Assembly (NCBI GenBank): GCA_024114885.1
Contig: CP099421.1
Location: 2,046,001-2,110,000, forward strand
Direction of reading: 5' to 3'
DNA: 64,000 bases
Origin: Septoria linicola
Lineage: Eukaryota; Ascomycota; Dothideomycetes; Mycosphaerellales; Mycosphaerellaceae
In this document: piece by piece, positions 1 to 13,203 of the stretch
How the letters are laid out: every line of letters starts with the position of its first letter
Position numbering within the stretch: the stretch's first letter is position 1
Position numbers and translations under genes: made by a program
Notes under the pieces: model-generated
What the model saw: only the letters and a program-made list of their open reading frames with translations
Databases searched by the model: none
What the model was told of the DNA's origin: nothing

Positions 1-926
1 GATATCCTTATATAGAGTACTCTCTATAAATATATTATTTATATCTACTTAGTATAGAACTAGGTCCTTCTTATAGACTATAGCTATAAATCCTCTTAGA
101 GTATCCTACTTAACTATAGAGGTAAAAGTTTCTATATAGTCTACTCTATACTTTTAGGAGAACTCTCTTATAACTAGTCTTACTTTAAACTTTTTAATAG
201 CTCTACTAAGTTTTCTCTTAATATTAAAGACCTATCTTAAGGTAACTAAGTTAGCCTCTTTTAGTAAGACTACTATAGTCTAGGTATTATTACTTATAAG
301 TATATCTAGCTCCTTCTAAATAGCTTCTTACTAGAGATAACTCTACTTAGGATTACTTACTACTTCCTTATAGTTCCTTAGGATTAGAACCTTCTATTTA
401 TATATTCCTACTTCTTTAATAGTAGAGAATATAATCTCTTTAACTTCCTTTAAGAATTCTAAGTCCTATAGGATATCTAGGTTAATAGAGCTTATAGCTA
501 AGAAGAAAGCCTAATACTCTAGGAGTATTTCCTTATCTAGCTAACTATTCTAATCTAGCTTAAGCTTAATTAGCTTTAGCTTTTAGTTAAATCTATTAAG
601 TTCTTAGAATACTTTTCTCTTCCTAAGGGTTTATTTTAGAGCTATCTACTTATAATCTATCTCTATAGTTTCTTAGGTAGAATTCTTAAATTCTTTCTTA
701 ACTTTCTCTTAGTCTAGGAATTTTCTATACTCTTCTATATCTTCTAGTAGAGGTAGAAGTTATATAAAAAGTTTCTTTCCTTCCTAAACCTATACTAATA
801 GCTAAGGAGGAGGAGGCTTCTACTAGCCTAGACTAGAAGTACCTAGGGTACTCTTACTAGCTTATAGAGTAGGCTAGCTAATAGTTCTTAGCCTTCTAAT
901 AGGTCTTCTTTCTAGAGCTAAACTAG
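1..926 (-). mobile_element. Copia-1 retrotransposon, fragment a (part of pol), cut by window start and by B1
   Basis: This aligns base for base with 47601-48526 of Copia-2 and 57041-57966 of Copia-3, which both carry full LTRs. It covers the integrase-to-RT linker and the N-terminal part of the reverse transcriptase on the minus strand; the catalytic RT and RNase H parts lie left of the window. Differences from the other copies are almost all G to A or C to T in TpG/CpA context. It ends at the 4-bp site ctag (923-926), where element B1 is inserted, and resumes at 32317. It is the most heavily mutated of the three copies and has no usable reading frame. Confidence 0.93.
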
Positions 927-983
927 TATAGTACGTAAACCTATAACTAACCTAGGAGTAGTAGTATATAAGTCTATACGTAG
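927..983 (-). repeat. B1 3' LTR, outer piece
   Basis: These 57 bp match the end of the 441-bp B LTR (same as 31872-31928). The LTR is then interrupted by A1 and continues at 14227. The terminal bases read TA, as expected if the usual CA end (TG on this strand) was mutated by RIP. Confidence 0.92.
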
Positions 984-1262
984 TAATAGATAATAACTAC
1001 TCTAATACTAACTCCCTAGGCAGGTATAAGAGTAGTCGCTATAGAACAAGACCTGTTCAGAGAGTAATAGTCTTGTAATACGTATATTAACTAGTAGTAA
1101 CGAGCTTAAACTAGTAGTCCTAAGACTAAGAGCCTATACTAGGACCGTAGGATATTAAATTAATTAAATAGAGTAAACATTACTATCTTAGAAACGAGCT
1201 ACTACTTTACTTTTATACTAAAAGCGCTAAGTACGGTATATAGGTAGGCCTTTGCCTTACTA
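984..1262 (-). repeat. A1 3' LTR (279 bp)
   Basis: It is near-identical to 13944-14222 and to the reverse complement of 61206-61484. Both ends read TA...TA in place of TG...CA. A polypurine tract abuts it on the internal side. Confidence 0.93.
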
Positions 1263-1276
1263 ATCCTCTCTTTCTT
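1263..1276 (-). promoter_or_regulatory. A1 polypurine tract
   Basis: Read on the minus strand this is AAGAAAGAGAGGAT, directly before the 3' LTR. That is the expected position and composition for the primer of plus-strand DNA synthesis in an LTR retrotransposon. Confidence 0.7.
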
Positions 1277-1387
1277 AATATCTAACTAGATACCTAACTA
1301 CTCGTAGATCTTACTTAGAATTACTTAAAACTAGCTAGTTTTTCTATTAAAGTCTATTAAACTTTTAATTAGAGGCCTATTAAATAG

Positions 1388-4300
1388 TTACCTTTTCTAA
1401 CGATAACTACTAAAAACACCTTCTTAGATCCGATTATTATTTACTAGCCGCTACTCTTCTACTATATCCTTAGGGATCTTCTTAGGAACGGCCTCTCTCT
1501 TCTTCGACGCTAATACTTCTAAGTTACTATCTATACTTATAAAGCTAGCTTCGCTAAATATATACTCTTTAATATCTATAGCTATAGCGTAGGTAGTATC
1601 GAATTAAGCTTTAGCTATAGTCTACTATTTAGCTATATAGACCTTGAACTCCTCCTTACTTATACTAAAGAGCTTCTTTATTTCTATACTTACTACCTAA
1701 TCCGCTTATAGAACTCGGCCTACTAAGGTATTAGAAATCGAGCCTAGGCCGGTTAGAAGTACCTTAGTAGCGAAGGGTTTTATTACTCGCGTAGAGTATA
1801 TAGTACTAGAAGCTATAAAGGGTATCCGCTCGCGATAGAGATATACGTTATAGATCGTAGAAACGTTAACGTAATTACTATTAGGTAGCTTATCTAACGT
1901 ACGACTATTAGGGTAGGCTAGAAACACTATAGGAATTAAGCGATACTCTTCGCCTATACGAGTATACTACTAAGGGATATAGAGGTACGAAATAACTAGC
2001 GAGCCTATATTAGTATAAGGATTCTTCTAACTAGGCTTAAGATTAGCTTTTATTTCGTTAGTAATTACCGGAGGTATAGTCTCGACGAAGCCTATACTAT
2101 AGCTTTACTTATTAGCGATAATACGCCTTACTAGCTACTTCGCCTCCTTAGGGTTAAAGAGCCTATTACTAATCGTGTCCGAGGTTAGTAAAAGTCGTCC
2201 TCTATCGCTAGTATCGTCTAGAGAGATCGTAAACTAAACCTAATTAAGGCCCTTCTCCTTAAGTAGTATATTCTCGTTTAAGGCGATATACTAGAAGCCG
2301 TTAGGATAGTTAGAACTAGCCTTATCGTCGAAGATATAAAAGGTAGTAGATAGGTAGGCTACGTACTTAACGGTCGTATATAGAGTAGTAACTAGCTAGT
2401 ATAGCTATAGTAAAGGATATTAGCGAAGAAGCTATTAGGATAGCGAGTACTATATACCGCGAGACTAACTATACTAACTAATAGCCGTATTATACTATCG
2501 ATATACTATAAACTTATACCGTATAGCTTCGAGTAAAGAGTCTAGGATCTAAAATAGGCCTCTAGTAGAAGGAGAATAGAAGAGGAAGCCGTAATCGGTC
2601 TAGGTACCCTTATTACTATCGTAATCTAAGAGCTCCTAAGCCCTCTAATAGACGTTAGAAGTAACCTTCAAGTCTACTTCGGTTACTACGAACTAAAAGG
2701 GTTCGAGATAGCTTCTACCTACCTCGCGTATTAGAGCGTTAATATCGTTCTCTAGTTCCTAAGTATTAGTACTCTTCTTACCGCGACGAGAGCGTCCTAC
2801 TAGCTTAGAGAAGAAAGTATTCGCTTCTAGCTTAAACTACGTCCAGTTTTAAGTATTCTAGGCGATAAGGGCTTAGAGATCGGCTATACTACCTATCTAA
2901 ATAATACGCTAGTAGAGGGTATACGCTACGTTAGCCGTCTTTAGTAGCTTTAAACCTATAGTATTACTTATCTTAGTTATATATTCTTTATAAAGAGGCT
3001 AGCTAAGGTATAGAAGAATATTAATTAAAGCGTAGCTCTTAGCTACCTTCTTCTTCTCCTAGACATTATCGACTTCTTTAAAAACTCCGCTAACGATTAT
3101 ATAGTAGTAGACTTTAGAGATAATACTATCCTTTATATAAGCCTAGTAACGTAGATTAGGCTCTAAGTTATTCTCTAGCTTAATTCTACTATTATCTTCT
3201 AGTACGATTAGCGATAGGTGTTATAGACCTAGTAGCGGCTCTATCGTAGGTAAAACTTGATCTTATATAAGATCGCTATTATCTAAAGTACTCGGTATAG
3301 GAGAAGTTTCGATCGAGTTAATAATAGTTTCTTTAGCGCGAATTCTAGTAAGCCTCCTACTCTTACGAAGGACGGGCGTAGGCTTCTTCGTAGAGCTTAG
3401 CGTTAACTTCTCTAACTAAGCTTTTAGCCTCTATATAGTACTAGGCGATACGGTATCTCTAAGGCGAGGCTCTAGAGTCGTAAGTAAACTACCTTCTCTT
3501 TCTTAATTAGAGTTTCGAGTAGGACTAGATAAGGATAGGCTCTTAGGCGTAGAGGAAGAGGGACGTTTATTAGGTCTTAGGTTTCTAAGAGGAGGTAATA
3601 GTCTATAGGATATCGAGGGCTATCTCTCTACTACTAGAAATACGTAAGTCGATTCTTCGAAGGTCTCTCCTTTACGCTCTCCTTTAGTAAGCTTAACTAT
3701 AAATCTATACTAATTAAGCTTATAGCCCGCCTCTAGGCGCGCTTCTCTTATCTTATAGCTAAATACGTCGACCTACGAGAGCTCTACCTTAAACTTATTC
3801 TAGTAGCGTCTCCTATCTAAGTTCGTATTAATAAAGCCTAAGCTTTACGAGCTAGGAGTCTTCTTACTCCTCTATAGCTAAAAGTGCTAGCTACGAGAGA
3901 ATATATTCGCTACCTACTAATAGAAGCGATCTTACTTTTACTATACTAAGAAAACCTAGTCTTTAAGCTTACTCTCTTCGAAGACGCCTTTATACTTATT
4001 TAACTATTAACGAAGGTTCCTAAGTATTTCTTTATCGTATAAGACTTAGTTAAGAAAGGAGAAGTTCTACTCGTACCTAAACTCTATATATAGCTACTAC
4101 TAGATCAAGTTTCTCTCTTTTACTAAGTCTTAGCCTTCTTAGCGTATCTTCTTTATATTATCGCGCTTTACGCTCTACGCGTTAAGGTACTTCGGCAAAA
4201 TCTTAGCTAAGAGGCGTTTAAAGAAGTTAAATATACTAATCTTTATTCCGTCGTTCGCTTTCTCGACTTACTTAAGTACTAAGTCGATACTCTCCTCCTA

Positions 4301-4500
4301 TTCTTATAGCGTTTCTAGCGATAGAATAGCTTTAGTAGCGTTATTAAAGTTTGTTATACTAGTAAGAGGTCCGCTTAAGGCCTAGAAACTAACGAGAGAG
4401 CCTTCGCGATTAGTACGAGCGAGCGCTATACCTTATATAGAACTTAAAGAAGCTATTTTTCGTCTCTTCTTTAGAGAATCTTATCTAGGTAGTTCTTATA
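1388..4500 (-). pseudogene. A1 extra ORF downstream of pol, about 1,000 codons, unknown function
   Basis: One minus-strand frame can be followed from about 4500 to about 1388, broken only by TAG and TAA codons of RIP type. The piece 1706-1927 is fully open for 73 codons and is part of this frame. I recognise no domain: no RT, RNase H, integrase, zinc knuckle or chromodomain motif. The N-terminal third is rich in Lys, Glu and Ser with a Ser/Pro-rich linker. The C-terminal third looks like a folded domain, with peptides such as LYRERIPFIASS and SIGFVETIPPVIT. It lies on the same strand as gag-pol, after a long spacer, and ends about 125 bp before the 3' LTR. A structural, envelope-like or accessory role cannot be told apart from sequence alone. 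The N-terminus is uncertain. Confidence 0.6.
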
Positions 4501-6009
4501 TCGGACTTCGAATAGGCGAGGTAGAAAGCGAAAGCGCTAGTCTTAATAAGCGTTTAGGCGTTAAAGAACGCTAGAAAGGGGAAGTCTTATTCTTTATACG
4601 CGATAGAGAAAGAGAACGCCTTTAATTAGTCGTATTAGTAGCTTAGGGCGATATAAAGCGCGTAACTAGTAATAAGTAACTTAAATAGCGAGGAGAGTCG
4701 GGCGCGTAACCGGTTATAGAGTTTTCTATTATATTAGTTGCCGCTTACGTATATAAATAGCTATATAGCGTTACTAGGTAGTAACGAAAGATAAGAATTA
4801 AACTTAATAGAAGTAAGGCTCTATAGTAACTAATTAATAGTTAATAAGGAAGAAGAGATCGTTTAGAGCGTGAAAGTAGTCTAATTATATGCCTTATCGT
4901 AGTAGCGTAACTACTATTAGGATTAGGGGTCTATATATAAGGCTTAGTTATATAAGGTTTTAGTTATTATTTAAAAAGACAACTAAAAGTTTACTTTACC
5001 TTAACGCTTCTATAGCCGTCGTATACTACTAACGCTACTACTAACTACTATAGTATATACCTTACTATCGCCGATAAGGACTAAGACTTAGATATTGTCG
5101 TCGTTACCTCTACTAACTTAAAAGAGCCTTATTTTTCGTATACCTAGTCGACTTACTAGATCGCGCTTTCTATATTATAGAGACCGCTAGTACTATAATT
5201 AATAGCTAGAAAGGAGCTATTAGAGCTATTATTACTAAGGATTTAAGCTTCTCTACCTTTATATAGGCCGAAAACCTTAAACTTTAAGAATTCTCTATTA
5301 GAAAATAATATTTTTAGCGAGTCCTTTAGTTAGGCGAAAATTAGTAGTAAAAAGGACCTTTAGGACAGACAATTATCGTCTTACTTCGCCGATCGGTAAT
5401 AGAAAAGGGCTCTAGGAAGATAGATCGTAGTACTAACCTTAGAAATCGCTAGTAGAAAAGAGCTTCGGAAATATAGATCTAGCTTAGATTTTAAGACCTA
5501 GTAGTAGAAAGTAGCTTAGGATAGCTAACTTTTATAGCGATAGTAGGCTCGGGACTTAGAAAAAGGAGTAGGATAGTAGGTTAACTAGTAGATATAGAAT
5601 CTATACTTAAAAGTTAGGCTTAGGAGAGTAACTAGCTATATAGATACTTATCTTAGCTATAGAAAACAGCGTCGGGATAGTTAGGATTAGCTAGATTTCT
5701 ACTAATCTAGTAAAAAAGGAGCTTAGGAAGCTTAGATTAGAGCTTGATAGTAGCTCTAGGAATAAAAGAAGTACTTAGGACAGCTAAGATTTAGCTAGAT
5801 TTATACTAGTCTAGTAAATTACAAGCTTAGGAAGCTCTAATTAGAGCTTAATAGTAGCTTTAAGACTAAGGAAAGTGCTTAGGAAGGTTAGATTAGAGCT
5901 CGATAGTAGCTCTAGGAATAAAAGAAGCGCTTAAAATAGTACGATCTTAGAAAGATTAGCCCTTTTATAGTAGAGGCTAGGCTTTAGTAGCTAGATCTTA
6001 GCTTATACC
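4501..6009 (-). repeat. A1 spacer between pol and extra ORF, with degenerate tandem repeats
   Basis: No coding frame could be followed here. The part 5340-5960 is built of diverged repeats around the motif GCTTAGGAAG followed by TTAGAGCT and GATAGTAGCTCTAGGAATAA. The best units start at 5721, 5825 and 5877, so the spacing is 104 and 52 bp and a 52-bp period is likely. The repeats are not in a multiple of three, which speaks against coding. The part 4501-5340 shows nothing I can name. Confidence 0.5.
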
Positions 6010-9000
6010 TCTAATTAAGTATCGCCTATCGAATTTCTACTTCTTTAGCTCTACTAGGCTAGCTTTAGCCTTTAGCTTACTAAGTCTTCTACTTCTTCTT
6101 TAAGCTCTATTAGTAGCTAGCGTATATAACTCTTCCTTTCTTCTTAAGTTATTACTAATAGCTTACTAATAAAGATCTACGGATACTTATACCTAGGTAG
6201 AAGGCCTAGTTCTATAACCTTCTCTATTAGTAGCGGTACTTCGTCTAGTTTAACCTAATCCGGAACTAGCTTTAGGTTTTCTTATAGAAAGGTATATTTC
6301 TTAAGGTCTATCCTTTTATAGATATACTTACGTTTTAAGCTATCTAATTCCTTAAGCTTATACGATATACCTCTCTATAATACTTTAGATACTCTAAAAA
6401 GGCCTTCCTACCTAAATATAAGCTTATAGGAGAAGCTAGTTTTTAACTTAGAGCGGTATACTAATACGAGATCTCCTTTCTTTAGTATAGTAAGGTCTAT
6501 ATAGCGATATTTATCGAAGTACGCCTTATTCTATTCTCGGAGACGCTATTAATATAGTCGTCCTTCTTCTATAGTCGTTTCTATAGCTTCTAGGGCTTGA
6601 GCTCGAATCGTAAGAAGCTCTACTCTAGTCTTAATCTTACTCTAATCTATAATCTAGAAGGTATAGTATTCTAGCTCGATTAGTAGTACTATATTACGCC
6701 TAATTATTACCTCTAACGGTATTAGGCCGGTAGTAGAGACTATTATCGTTCTCTCTACCTATAGAACCGCTAGAATATAGTCGCGAATCGTATAAAGGCT
6801 ACCGTTAGAGAGCTTTAAGTAAGCGTCTAATATTGTCTTATAGCCGACTTCAACGATAGCGTTAGACTAAGAGTAGTACGGCGAAATGTTAATATGTTTA
6901 ATACTATATAATAGTAGTAGCTTCTCTACGTTACTAAGGTTAGTCTTATAGTTATTAAGGATAACTTCTATAGCGGCACCCTACTAGTAAAAGATCTCTT
7001 CCTATATAAACCTTACTATCTATACTAAGGAGATACTCTTTACTAGGTACTAGAATATACGTACTTCTAGCTAGCGCGATAGAGATTCGCGTATAACTAT
7101 TAACGAACAGTTCTTCGAGATATATAAGCTATCGATATACTACCTCTAGCTAACTATAACTTAGAGCGGGATTTATAGTTCTCTAGGTACCTATCGTCTA
7201 TACTAAAGACTATAAATAATATACTACCGAATAGCGAGCGAGATTTAAGCCTAGACTCTATCTTACTACTATCGTTTCTAGATAAGATTATACGTCTATT
7301 TAGCGCTACGATGACCGTTCTTATAATAGTATACCTTAATAATACGAGCTCGTACTTTAGGTTTATCGATAACTCGTTATAAGAGTCTAGCTACTCGCTC
7401 TTAGCGCTAGAGCTAGTTGTTCTTAATACAAAACAGCCGATACTTCTTTCTTAGCCGCTTATACTCGTTATTAGAAACTCCCTTAGGCCTTTATATTCGT
7501 ATAAGTACGAAAGTAATATTTATTAACTCCTAAGAGTAGATCCTATTAATTATAGGTAGCTCGCTCTAGATTACCTATACGGAGAAAGCGTTAACGTAAA
7601 AAGTATTAAAGAATTACTTATTAATTATTAGATCTACGTCTTCTTCCTACTCTATAGCCTCTATATCTTTAGGCGTAGTAGGCTTCCTTAATAACGAATC
7701 TAGAGCTATATACTTCTTACTAGGAATATATATAACGTTGAAGTCGAAGAGGTAGATCTATACTAGCTAGCGCGTTATTACTATATTCGGCAAATTAGAG
7801 GCAGCCTTATTAAGCTAGTAAACGAGGGTATTTATATTAATCTCTAGTTAGAAGTATACTCTAAATAGCTATAGTTTTAGCTTCTTTAATACCTTTAGTA
7901 TACTAAGGTATTCGCGCTTTCTAGTATCGTACTTAACCTCTACTAGGTTAAATAGGCCGGACTTATATCGAACTAGATAGCGGAGAAGTAGCTCGTCTCG
8001 ATTATATTAGGAAAGCGTATATCTCTAACCTTTACTACTCGAATCTATACCTACGATAATAAGTCCTACTCCTTCTCTAAAGTTAAGAGTAACTAGGGCT
8101 AGGGCTGAAACTAGTACCTTTAAGACGACGTCTTTAGCTAGTTAGTATTCGGTAGTCTATTAAAACTTAGTATCCTTCTATAAGAGTTTGAATAGTAGAG
8201 CGAGGATAATCGTGAAACCTTTAACCTAGACGTAGTAGTACGTAACTATACTAAGGAAGATTCGAACCTCTTTCTAATTCTCTAGCGTCGGCTATTTCTT
8301 AATCTTTACTACTCTCGCGAAGTCTAGATAGCGACTATCGATACTAGTAAGGTAACTAACGATTACTAGTTATTCGTAATAGAGCTATAGCTTATTAAAA
8401 GCTACTATTATATTAGCTCGTTCTATATTATAGAGAACGTCGTCTATAGCTATAATATATTTAATAACGTAACGGTAGAGGCTAGGTTTAACCTCTTTAC
8501 TATCGTACTTCGTCTTAGGCCCTTTAATACTAATATTATTAAGGAACGGCCGTGCCTTATACGAGACATACTCTATAAGTACTTAGTTAATAATACGAAC
8601 GAACTAGGTAATAGAATTCGTAGCTCCTTACGGTAACGTAGTCTACCGTAATAGGCCTAGTAGCGAATCAAAGCCTATAAGGTCTCTATAGAATTTATCG
8701 AGTAGAATTTAGTTATATCTAGAAAAGATATTAACTAACGAGGCTAGCGCGTAACCGGTAAAGTCCTTAGAGAAACCCTTAGCGTCGAGTAGTAAGTTCG
8801 AATCCCTTATAGTAACTTGATTAAACTTCTAAGCTACGTTAATTAACCGATACTTCTTTAGCTTACCTACCTCTATCTTCTTACTAATAAGGAAGTACGG
8901 ATTTCGATAGGCACTATAGTATAGCTTAAGAGTTCTAGCTTAGATTCGTTATCTTAGTATATCTTCTACGACGTACTATAGAGATAGGTTTAGCTTAAAG

Positions 9001-10400
9001 CCTAGATACTACTATAGCTCGTAAGGAACTGTCTAAATCTTCTATAGTAGAGTAATATTAGGATTAATTCGGCCTAAATACGTAAAGTCCTACGTAAAGG
9101 CAGCTTCTCGATTCCTTAGTATATAGTATAACAAATCTAGCTCCTTTAGTAGTAGTTCTATACTAGGTTTGAACTTTATAAGCCGTTTAGGTATTAGGCG
9201 TAATCTAGGCTCGATCGTCGAGAACCTCTTAGTTAAGTACTTACTATCGTAAGGTCTAGTACTAGGTAGTATAGCTACTTCCTTCTTAATATAAGTCCGT
9301 CGCTAGTCCTTTAATCTACTAGGGTTTAAGCTATTAGTTATAGTAATGTCGGTATTTACTAGTTTAATCTTATTAGTAACTCGCTTATAAAGAGTATAGG
9401 CGCTAATATAATTATCTAGCTTCCGCTACTCTATAGCCTCTTTATTACAAGCTCTCTCTACTACTATATTAATAGCGGCCGAGATAACGTACGTCTCCTC
9501 GCTAAGCTCGTCGTCTACTTTATTAGAGATAACCTCGTCGTAGAGTCTAGGTTCTTAGATAGCTAGCTCCGCCTCTCTAATCTTCCTATAGGTAATTATC
9601 AAGTATTCGCTCTTATAATTTAAACCCTAGCTCGATTAAGACACTAATATAGTATTATTAAAACTATACCTAATACTCTAGTACAAGTCTCGCTCGCTAG
9701 TATAAGCTAGCTCAGCTTCGCTAGTAGCTAGTAAAAGCTTCTTAAGTCGACTATTTTAGCTAAATTTAGCGATATTACCTTCGATAGCCACTACTACGAG
9801 ATAGTTATACTATATTTAAGTCTAGCTATAATTAACTCGTCTTAATAGTTCGAGCTACTATCGTAGAGAGGTGCTTTATCTAATTAAGTCGGCTATAAAA
9901 TAGTCTCTAAAGTAAATTACCTTTATATATAATAACTACTACGTAAGGTAGTTAAAGACTTAATTCTCTAGGAGTTTAAGGCTGTTAGTAACCGTAAACG
10001 AATACTAGTACTAATCGCTTATCTATCTATACTACTAGTGTAGTTTGAAGTATAGTACGAGAGGTATAACGTAATTGTTATTTAAAAAGGTAACTATAGA
10101 ACGTTCCGCTAGCTAACCTTCCTAAGCAGAGTTTTTACCTCTAACTACTAAACCTTATATAGAAAGAGTAGTAGAAGCTTAAAAAGCTTATAATCCCTCT
10201 CCTTACTCCTCGCTATTATAAGATCTAGAGTCCTTAACGGTATACTCTATGTTCTTTAGCTAATAATTACTAAAAGTTAGAGTTCGGACACTAACTTCTA
10301 TCGAATCTTAACGCGATATACGTATTAGAGCTCCTACTAAACTCATACCGTCGACTAGAGCTAGTTCCTCGGTACTCTAGCTTTTCCTAGGACTTGTTCT
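6010..10400 (-). pseudogene. A1 pol: RT, RNase H, integrase, RIP-inactivated
   Basis: The reverse transcriptase lies at about 8150-9060 (minus). It has the peptide NPYFLISKK, then TLP*GATNSIT*FVRII, and the catalytic box FLNNI at 8535-8540 where the family has FLDDI. RNase H follows at about 7700-8100 (QLFRVYFQLEINTNTLVYQL). The integrase core lies at about 6700-7500, with INISPYYSQSNAIVEVGYK holding the catalytic Glu. Its C-terminal domain follows down to about 6010. The same IVEVG.KTIL peptide occurs in family B, so A and B are related lineages. Stops are TAG or TAA at former Trp and Gln codons. Confidence 0.85.
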
Positions 10401-13203
10401 ATAGTACGTATATTACTACGGCTATTAAAACCGGTAAATATAATAATATAGCCGTCTAGAGTACTAATTAAGCCCTTCTACGAGCTATTATCGTAGTTCT
10501 TAGAAGCTAAGCGTACCCGCTACGCCTACGGTCGGCTAAGTAAGATCGAGCCGTTTACTAGTAAGACTAGAAATAGTATTATAACTCTTACGCTAAAGGT
10601 ATCGATTAATACCTCCGAGTAGTACCTAATAAAAGTAACCTTACCTCTAACTTCTCCTATAGTAATATTACTAAGAAGGGTTATACCGACTTAAAGCTTT
10701 CGAATATGTTCGATTAGTATAATTATTAACTTAGCCCTCTCGTTAATTAAAGACTTACAAGCTATTATTTAAGGGCTGTACTTTATAGGCACGTAGATAC
10801 TTAGAATAATTTAATAGATATTATTAAATAATAGAAGGATATTATTAGTCTACTTATAAAGCTTAGAAGCGGGCCTAGGTTTCACTATATTAATCGCTAT
10901 AGCGGTAACCTAGAAGGCCTTAATATCGGTCGCTAAGACAGCTTTTATTAGCTCCTCCTCTACCTACTCGCTAAAGGCTTTAGATAGTAAGGAATATACG
11001 CTAATCTTAGCTCTACTACCTCTATTCGTACGCTTCTTTATATAGAGCTTATTAAGCTTCTTACATAGATCCGTATCGTTCAGAACACGACTTTATAAGA
11101 AATACGACGCTCGCTCGCTATAGAGAATAATCTCTACTAAGCTTAACTAGACCTTAGATTCGAGTATTTTGTCTATCTAGAAGACGTTAGCGTTATTATT
11201 AGCGTATATAGCTCGAAGGTAGTTGTCTATACGCTTAGTCTTCGGAGGCTCTTTAGCCTTCTTACGCTTCTAAGTATACGTAGGAGCGACTAGAACTAGT
11301 AGACCGTTTAGGTAGTCGTATATCTACTTATCCTCGATCTTATCGTTATTACGTCTCTAAGTTTAAGAATCCTCTAACTCCTCTATATCTGTAAGGTAAG
11401 AAGCTAGCTAGTTTTTATCTTTAACCTCTTTAATACGAGAGTAACGATAAGCGTAGGTTCTTATAGCTATAGCCTAGGTCGTAATCTGCTTCTATACTCC
11501 TATTAGCTATCCTCCGACTAGACGAGAAGGGTTTAGGTTCCGCTTTATCTTTACGCTATCTCCGGCTATATAGGCGCCGATTAGATCGTCCTAATCCTTC
11601 TATATAATAGAAGCGACTTAACCGATATTAATAGGACTATTAATACTAGCTACCTTATTCGCTATCCTCTACTAGCTCGCTCTTAGTATTAATAAACGAT
11701 CTACATTTTCAAGATCGAGCTTCCTATAGCGCTACTCTAATACTCCTATTAATACGAATAGCTTTAGTAGTTCCTTGTCCTAGTAGTACTATATCTTTTC
11801 CGTACCTAGGCGAGGTGTTCCGTAGTATATAATACTAGTCTTTAGATCTCTATATATTAAGCCCTTAGTCTCGAACTATTATAGGTACTCGTAGTTTGTA
11901 GCTATATAGCCTTCGAGCCTATATATCTAATAACCTAAAATCTTTAGAGCGATCGCTATATAGGCCTTAATTATTAACTCGTTATCTATCGTAGCTAAGT
12001 TAATCGAAATCTCCTAGCTATAAGTAGGCCTTAGAATATATAGATAGTCGTGATTATAAGACTTCGCCTACTATCCTATCGACGAGCGTAGCGGCTACGG
12101 GCCTCCTTCTTTAAGCTAACGAATCGTAGCGATTATAAGGTCTTATATACTAGCGGTAATATTATCGACGGTTACTAGCTTATAGCCTTTATAGACTACC
12201 GTTTCTCTAGCCTTGAACTTAGAGTTTAGTCTTAGAGCGGACTTCTTTACTACTTCGTATAACTACTAGACGTCTCTATCGCCTTCGTTATATACTTCTA
12301 ATTTAAAGTCCTTATTACTATTAATCTAACGCTAGGCTATCTTTAAGAGCTTACTATAATCTAAGTCCTTATTATTAAGATCTAACCTAAGATAGGCCTA
12401 GAGCCTCTTACCGAAACGAAATAGAAGGCCTCGTATAAATAGAAGAGTACGAGAACGCTCGTCTATATACGAAGTAGGTATAGTATTAGAGTAGAGTATA
12501 AACTACCTTAAGTACTCTAAGAGATTATTATCCTCGCTACGGTTGACCTTATAAAGGTTCTCTATATAGTAGCGGTTTCCGAGTATATATATATTATTGT
12601 ACTTTTAGTACTCTTTAATAATTGACTCCTTGAACTTAGCGTAGTCTCGGTTATAGAAACTATCAAGGCGCTAGTATCGTCTACGTTAGATAACCGTAAC
12701 CTAAGCAAGTAACTTCTTATAAAGCTGTTTATTATTATTAATAAGTAGGATAGCGTAGTTCCTATATAGTACTTTAAAACGCTTAATATACTTAGTTACG
12801 TTCTCCCTATTAAAGAAGGGATTCTAGTCCGAGCTAGGTAGTAGCGGAACCTAAGCGATAATTACCTTCTAGCTTTAGGTTACTTAGATAGTCTCTATAA
12901 GTAGCTAGAACTACGCTATAGACAGTCTACCTCCTAAGTTCGGTCTTTAAAAGAGATTAGTATTAGGGTTAAGGTTAGTACCTCCTTAGTCCTCTATAGA
13001 TATATCGTTATCTAGTAGAGGGAATAAAGTAAAAGTAGGTAGTAGCTTTACTAGGGATCTTCGAATTTACTTATTAAGTTAGTTAGATAAGCTACTCTCT
13101 AGTATTTCAGGCCGGCTAGTAGATACTAATTCACTTATAGAGCTTGTTCGAAGGTGTTCTAAGAGTATGTTATACTCTCCTTAATTAGGTTTTTAAATAA
13201 AAT
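10401..13203 (-). pseudogene. A1 gag and protease, RIP-inactivated
   Basis: This corresponds to the better-read gag of A2 (from 62426). The codon matching the A2 internal ATG reads ATA here (13001-13003), so RIP has removed it. The frame also stays open upstream of that codon in both copies, so the true start may be nearer 13200. A protease-like segment lies at about 10500-10850, matching the B protease region in the peptide KNYDNSSQ (B: KNYDDSTQ). The polyprotein would supply capsid, nucleocapsid and the processing protease. Boundaries are approximate. Confidence 0.7.
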
